This document shows, in pieces, positions 58,425-64,000 of a stretch of DNA of 64,000 nucleotides. Origin of the DNA: Adiantum capillus-veneris (Eukaryota > Streptophyta > Polypodiopsida > Polypodiales > Pteridaceae); the NCBI GenBank assembly GCA_014529385.2, contig CM043966.1, forward strand, positions 143,082,711 through 143,146,710, given 5' to 3'. Each line of letters starts with the position of its first letter. Positions within the stretch are counted from its first letter, which is position 1. The translations under genes were made by a program, and so were the position numbers. Under the pieces are notes generated by a model. It ran no database searches. It was not told where the DNA came from and worked only from the letters and a program-made list of their open reading frames with translations.

Positions 58425-60115
58425 AAGTCGTATATGAAATGCTCCTTAGTGCTATCTACATATACTACATCTAGGACTACTTATCACGTATGGATGTGTC
58501 ATAGCCACATTGGGATGGCTATGTCTCTCTTATCCATAGGTGGAACTATGTGTCATGGAATCAACTCAACAGTCTTTAGCATGAGCATATCAAAGAACTC
58601 CATGTCCATCATCTCTACCTATGTTTGAAGGGACCATACCCGCTCTACCTCTATTTGCATAGATTATGAGAACACTTGTTCTGTCTCACTAAAGAAATTT
58701 TGATCGATCCCCTCTGCCTTTGCAAAGTCCATTGTCTTGTATAGCTACATGCTCTAGCTTGTGAGCATGGTGAAACTCACTAGCAAAGAAGTTACGTTTC
58801 ATATCTTTCTCACATCACATGCTAGCAACAAACTCAAGACTATGCCACCGTGTACCTCAGATACATGCATAGGGTAGACCAAGCCACTCTAGGCTCCCTA
58901 TACAATCTACTATCTACTATCTGTCTTAACTAGATCAAAATCTATCTCAGTTGAGGAACACAATGCACATGATGAAGTGTATATGATGCACCATTGGGTA
59001 ATTAAATACATACATCTCTTGCTCCTACAATGAAAATGAAAAACCATCGTCCAAGTGCTCATGACCAAAGCTCCTATTATAGAAAGTGCTAAACCACAGT
59101 AAGTCGTACATGAGATGCCTGAACATTGACAAAATCTGCTCAACTTAAGTTGTACTAGCATCCTTAGTGCTACTTGCATACATTCTATCATCACAAGTAC
59201 TCATCATATATGGATATTTCATTGCTGACACTAGGGTGGCTATGGCCCTCTCATCCATAGGTCAAACTATGCATCTTGGCATCAACTCATCAGCCTCTCC
59301 TATGAGCATATTCAAGAACTCCACGTCTGCCTATGTCCCTAGAGAGCAGACCTGCTCTACCTTTGTCTGTACAAACTCTAACAACACCTGCTATGTCTCA
59401 CTGGAGCAACATTACTCCAACTATGCCTCTACAAATTCAATTGAAATGTCTTTCACAGGTATATGCTTTGTCTTCTGAGCATGGTGAAGCTCACTTACAA
59501 AGGAGACACATATCACCTCTTCCTCATCGCATGCCAATAACAAAATCAAGACTATGTTATCTTGTACCTTAGATATTTTTGTAGGATATACCAAGCCATT
59601 GTGGGATTCCCTAGTGATTTGCATTGCATTTGGAAATAATGCTCTCTAAGCAGTATGTGACATCCACAATCTGTTAACTATCTCATTGAGATCAAACTCT
59701 GTCCTAGTTGAGGAACATAGCACACATGACAAAGTATATATGATGCACCACTGGTCAATGACAAGCATACATCTCCTGCTCCTAGAATGTCAAACGTTGA
59801 ATCCTCATCCAAGCAGAGATGACCAAAGCTCCCACGAGAGAAAGTGCTAAACCACTCACGATGTGGTGTGATATGAAAAATTGCATCCTCATCTAGCAAC
59901 CAACATGAAGAAGTGCCACCTCTCAAAGACATGCAAGCAAGATGAATGCTAAAAGTGAATGTGATATCATCGTCATTGGCATATGAATCCATTGCTCTAG
60001 CATGTGTCAAAACCATCCGTGCATCTTGCATACATCACTGTTGTTTCCTCATACATCAAAATCAATAATGCCTAATGTGCTCTACGTACCCGCAATGCCA
60101 ACAACGCAAGTATCG
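58425..60115 (-). pseudogene. Degenerate copia gag-protease with a 758-bp tandem duplication
   Basis: On the minus strand RCWHCGYVEHIRHY (about 60110-60070) is a decayed zinc knuckle. WLLDEDAIFHITPHREWFST (about 59910-59840) is a protease in which the DSGAS box has become DEDAI. FGHLCLDEDSTFDILGAGDV and the downstream copia pattern CHVCYVPQLGQSLISM follow. A second, older copy of the distal part lies at 58425-59095; AAAGTGCT at 59083 matches 59841, a shift of 758 bp. Confidence 0.75.
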
Positions 60116-60400
60116 GCATTAAGGAAACCTCCAGCTCTCACGAGTCATGTCTGCAGATAGTAAAACATCACAAAATCATGTTAAATGGATGTCAAGAAAC
60201 CAAAACTATGGGAAGAAATCTTGGTAGAAATTTGACAAAATCTCCCTTGTAAACTGAGAGAAATCTCAATCAAAATCTCGACCATAAACTGTTAAGCATG
60301 GAGCCTGATTCACCCTTGTAATTTTTAATCTTAAAAACGTACATTTGTAAGCCCCCATTATGAGGAGAAGCCATCGTGCGTAAGAAAAAACACTCGCCAA
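60116..60400. other. Non-coding interval
   Basis: Diverged sequence next to the copia fragment. No domain is seen. Confidence 0.4.
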
Positions 60401-60539
60401 AAAACTAAAAATTCACGCCAAGCTAAAATATTCCCTTTTTGTCGGAATATTATGGTCGGACGACGACCGAAAAGTGATTGAAAAATGGCAGATCGGTTGG
60501 TCGGAAGGTGGCCGATAGTAAATGGCCGGTGGTCGATGA

Positions 60540-60897
60540 CCTAATTCAATGGCCGATGGTTGATTTCTAGGCGGACTTGTCTTCTCAAGGGCGGCCACAT
60601 ATGGGCGCGTGGGAGAGTCCAACTTGGACTTGTCTTCACAAGGGGACGGCTACACACGGTTGCCTCTCATGAGAGAGGGCATCGCTATTGGCCTATAAAA
60701 GGAGGCCTCTCCTACACACAAAATGAATTGTGAAGTTGATGAAACAAGGTGTATGTGAGGTGGTGAGAGTGAAGCAAGGCGGGAGATCCATTAGGGTATA
60801 ATCCCTTTGTAGCATACTTCTAGTTTGAAGTACTAAAGCCATTGAGTGGCTGCTTTCCGGTGGACATAGCCCACATTGGGTGAACCATGTATATCAT

Positions 60898-60965
<68 letters not shown>

Positions 60966-61042
60966 CTCTCGTGTGTGAAAATTATCTCTCTCCATTAAGT
61001 AAACTACTATAATATCTACTTAGCTATGTCCTATTTTCTAAC
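60540..61042 (+). repeat. Candidate 5' LTR of a plus-strand copia
   Basis: TATAAAA at 60694-60700 is a clear TATA box. A compound (CT)n(AT)n run is at 60901-60962. The sequence ends TTTTCTAACA just before a primer site. The start is not defined, and the 3' partner is absent because the element is truncated. Confidence 0.6.
60901..60962. repeat. (CT)17(AT)14 compound microsatellite
   Basis: Pure CT passes directly into pure AT; no genes are involved. Confidence 0.95.
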
Positions 61043-61044
61043 AG

Positions 61045-61056
61045 CTAGTATCAGAA
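61045..61056 (+). other. Decayed initiator-Met primer-binding site
   Basis: CTAGTATCAGAA resembles TGGTATCAGAGC and follows the candidate LTR by two bases. Confidence 0.55.
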
Positions 61057-61120
61057 TAAGCAAGGTTTGCTTGTAGCTAAATTATCTTAAGGAAAGGATT
61101 TTTTGAATTGAGTGGGAGTA

Positions 61121-62155
61121 ATGACGGAGGAAAGTAAGCTCAAGCTCGATAAGTTCAACGGCAAAAACTACCAACATTGTGCAGATTGAAGACTATCTCT
61201 ACTAGAAGGACCTTTATTTGCCATTAGGCGGTCTTGCAAAGAAGCCCGCAACGATGGCAGATGAAGCATGGATTGTCCTTGACCGAAAGGTGTTAGGAAC
61301 AATCCGGCTAAGCTTGGTGCCAATGGTGGCCTTCAACGTTTTGGAGATGAAGACCACAAAGGACTATGAAGTCCCTAGACGAACGCTCTACAAGAAACAA
61401 TTGTCATTAGGTATTTCTTATGAAGTGCTTGTTAAATCTAAAAATGGCAGAGAGAGGTTCAGTAACAAAACACCTAAAAAAATTTCACACCAACATAAGT
61501 CAGCTTCGATTGGTGAAGGTGTCAATTTTGACGAAGAAGTGCGAGCCCTTATACTATCATCTCTACCGGATAGTTGTGACAGCCTTGCGATGGCTATAAT
61601 TAACTCTATCTTTGACCCAAAGACTCTTAAGTTTGATGATGTTGTGGGTGTTCTCCTAAGCAAGGAAATGCAAAGGAGAAGCAAATGTGAATCACCAAGT
61701 GTTGCACTGCCATCGAAAAAAGGTAGAAGATCAAAGGAGAGGTTCAAAAATCAAAAGGGTCATGATCGCTCAAGGCGGAGCAAGGCATGCACAAAGTCAG
61801 TTCTCAAATGTTGGAATTGCATCAAGAAGAGCCAAGAAGGATTGCTGGTACAAGAAGAAGGAGTCAGAGTCTCAAGAAAACAAGTCAACATCGGAGGCTA
61901 ATGTGGCAGGTAAAGTAGAGCAAGACACATTAATTCTCTCTTTAGACAATGTGTCGAATTCCTAGATAGTAGACTCTGGGGCTTCATTTCATGCGACACC
62001 ATGCAAGCAACATTTCCAAGATTACACCAAAGGTAATTTTGGGTATGTATACTTGGGAGATGATGAAGCTTGTAAAATTGTTGACAAAGGTACAGTTTGT
62101 GTCAAAACTGTTAATGGAAATGAATATAAGCTTAAAGATGTTAAGCATGTTCCTT
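61121..62155 (+). pseudogene. Copia gag and protease, truncated
   Basis: It begins MTEESKLKLDKFNGKNYQHC and, after a stop, continues LPLGGLAKKPATMADEAWIV and VNFDEEVRALILSSLPDSCD, a UBN2-type gag. KCWNCIKKSQEGL, then KDCWYKKKESES in another frame, is a broken knuckle. A protease follows at 61966-62155: IVDSGASFHATPCKQHFQDY and YKLKDVKHVP, preceded by one TAG in place of the usual Trp. Sequence stops matching copia at about 62155, where an LTR fragment begins. Confidence 0.8.
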
Positions 62156-62156
62156 G

Positions 62157-62335
62157 ACCAAGAGGATTATTATTTTCCGGTGCCTCCTTCTCAACTCCTA
62201 GAATTCCAATCTACAAATAATCATGCACTCACTATTAGTAAAAAATCAAATAGATAACACATAATTAAACATTAAGCCAGCTATCCCAATTGTAGTTAAC
62301 CACATACAACAGGAGGGTGCCCAGTCTTGTAGCAT
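62157..62335 (-). repeat. LTR fragment (minus orientation)
   Basis: The minus strand starts TGCTACAAGACTGGGCACCC, just after the purine run GGTGGGAGGG. The fragment matches 63380-63560 in the same orientation and 62660-62785 in opposite orientation. It abuts the truncated copia. Confidence 0.65.
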
Positions 62336-62381
62336 CCCTCCCACCAAGGATAGCAACTGTCCTCAGTTGCTCAATAGAGAA

Positions 62382-62640
62382 TCAACTGGATCGTGAGTGA
62401 TGGAAAGTGTGGAAAAGGTCTGAGAAGTTGTGGAAAATTTTTTTAGGCATCCATTTGGCATCCTCTCTAGGGTGGCCTTTGAAATTCAAAAGATAGCGGT
62501 TATAAACCATGCTAGTGCATTTGGTGATGGTCTTGTGGTCGACTATTTGTGCAGGGATGAGTTGTTTTTCTTGGTCCAAAGTGAAGGTGAATCCTCATAA
62601 ATGTGATGTGTAGGTAGGGGTCCTTTGAAAGGTCTTAAAA
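62382..62640 (-). pseudogene. Chromovirus integrase C-terminus / chromodomain fragment
   Basis: The minus strand reads IVDHKTITKCTSMVYNRYLL and NFKGHPREDAKWMPKK. The YLxxFKxxPxEDAxW pattern is the end of a chromodomain in chromoviral integrases. The polypurine tract and LTR of the same orientation lie just beyond, in the expected order. Confidence 0.7.
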
Positions 62641-62659
62641 GAGTAATATGGAATGCATT

Positions 62660-62785
62660 GTTGATGTCGATTTGATTTTACTAATAGTGAGTGCATGAAG
62701 ATTTGTAGATTGGAATTCTAGGAGTTGAGAAGGAGGCGCCGGCAAATAATAATCCTCTCGGTGATTTTACTTTTGCATAAAGTCT
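62660..62785 (+). repeat. LTR fragment (plus orientation)
   Basis: It contains GAGTGCATGAAGATTTGTAG and GAGAAGGAGGCGCCGGCAAA. The complement of this segment occurs at 62164-62245 and 63386-63450. Confidence 0.7.
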
Positions 62786-63379
62786 TAGAGCTACATGTTC
62801 GAGGAAATTGGCAACTGGATTCAAATTTAAGGAGCAAATTACAAATTTGTTGCCTTTGAGTCCCTCAAATTGAAGCTAATCAATGCTTATCAACCAATTA
62901 TTTTTGCTCATGAGACGATCGATAGCCGGTATGACCATGTTTAGAATTTAGTTTGATGGCTAACTTTAGAGAATTGTGAAGATGGGATAGGTCAAGAAAG
63001 CAAGAAGACTCGAAGTTTTTTTTTTTGAAGGAAGGGGACAAACTCTTACACACTCTTACACAAAAATATTATAGGGAGATCCATAGCCCAAGACATAAGT
63101 TAAGAGAGGGGAAAGAGAAAATTAAGAGAATCTACACAAGGAAGGCCTAAAGATTGTAGCCCCAAACTCCATGGTACATCTTATGGAGTTTGGTATTTAA
63201 TTTTTGATATTAATTGTTGGTGCCAAAATTTGGAGGCCCCACTTAGTTCCACTTTAGTTATGAGTGGAATACATTACTTATTGCATGACCCTCTTAGGGT
63301 GAGTTCTCACTGTCCTACTTACAAAGCCTCCATAGTGGCTTATTGATAAAAGATCTAAAACATTGTGCAAATGTAAAAT
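62786..63379. other. Non-coding interval between LTR fragments
   Basis: No domain recognised. Confidence 0.4.
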
Positions 63380-63656
63380 GACCAATAGGATTATTATTTG
63401 CCGGCGCCTCCTTCTCAACTCCCAAAATTCCAATCTACAAATTATCATGCACTCGTAAAATCAAATAGACAGCACATAATTAACCATTAAGCCAACTATC
63501 CCAATTGTAGTTAACCACATACAATAGCAGGGTGCCTAGTCTTGTAACATTTACATAGAGTATCACTATCCTAGCTCAAAAAACTAATAGAGTACAAATG
63601 TGGTGTTCGACTACATGCTCGGCTAGATGGACGCCCATTCGGTTAATCCGCTAACA
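63380..63656 (-). repeat. 3' LTR (minus orientation) of an element extending off the right edge
   Basis: On the minus strand the purine tract AGAAGGGGGATA is followed by TGTTAGCGGATTAACC at 63656. The LTR includes the segment shared with 62157-62335. Its left limit is not defined. Confidence 0.65.
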
Positions 63657-64000
63657 TATCCCCCTTCTTAGCTCGTGTCGTCCCTTGACACGACCATGTG
63701 TAGTCTTGTTGTGAGGGTTGTCTTCAGCTTTGTCTTCAAGGTTGGTCTTTAGTTTTGGAAGTGCTTTGTCATGATAATCCCCCTTCCTTGAGTGCTTCAT
63801 ATCTCATGTGGTCTAGTTGATACATGTGTTGGACTTCAATTGTCGAGGTAATTTTACATCTTTTTGCTTATTCTTCTCTTTGTCGCAATTTTGGTCCGTG
63901 AAGATGGCGTTTGATGTGTCAGTCTTTGTTGTTGACTTAATGATAGGACCGCTCTTGGTATCTTGCAATGCTTCACTAACTTCAGTATTGTTGAGCTCCT
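63657..64000 (-). other. 3' end of the internal region of a minus-strand LTR element
   Basis: It lies just upstream, on the minus strand, of a polypurine tract. No domain can be read. The sequence is basic and Ser/Thr-rich if translated, as at the tail of a gypsy polyprotein. Confidence 0.4.

Overview
This is nuclear DNA of a land plant, most likely a fern. It is AT-rich and non-operonic, with spliced genes, long CT/GA, GT/CA and AT microsatellites, and several plant transposon classes nested in one another. The best lineage clue is a decayed pentatricopeptide (PPR) array between 35.0 and 39.95 kb. Its repeat phrases (for example VLGNALVDMYAKCGALEKAQ) resemble the PPR families I know from ferns such as Ceratopteris and Adiantum. 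That assignment is inference; 'land plant' is firm.

Layout. From 1 to 17741 lies a large LTR element with no recognisable gag or pol (LARD-like). It has the 3' part of its 5' LTR (1-255), a tRNA-Asp type primer site (258-275), and a polypurine tract and 3' LTR (16779-17741). Two elements sit inside it: a second non-coding LTR element with 165-bp LTRs (1227-6405), and a CACTA DNA transposon (8009-14098) with 13-bp terminal repeats, a TCT target duplication and two spliced, damaged genes. The big LARD sits in the 3' end of a minus-strand Ty3/gypsy chromovirus (17817-24185). Next is a minus-strand Ty1/copia relic (about 25.16-30.0 kb) split inside gag by a solo LTR of the chromovirus family (28317-29845).

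The only host gene that reads as intact is a seven-exon cysteine synthase (O-acetylserine (thiol)lyase family) on the minus strand, 31796-33755. It reads as 355 codons with consensus splice sites. To its right are the PPR pseudogene array, a 491-bp MITE candidate (40108-40598), and a nearly intact plus-strand copia (41843-45825, one frameshift). A degenerate plus-strand Ty3/gypsy element follows (46465 to about 55.8 kb). It carries an unusual extra retropepsin-like domain and a WVPK-repeat tail after integrase. The last 8 kb is a mosaic of decayed copia and chromovirus pieces and LTR fragments in both orientations.

No host pathway is encoded by the set as a whole. The cysteine synthase acts alone in sulfur assimilation, and the rest is mobile DNA or decay. 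The window is mainly valuable as a readable insertion stratigraphy and for the unusual 3' coding region of the 46-56 kb gypsy element.
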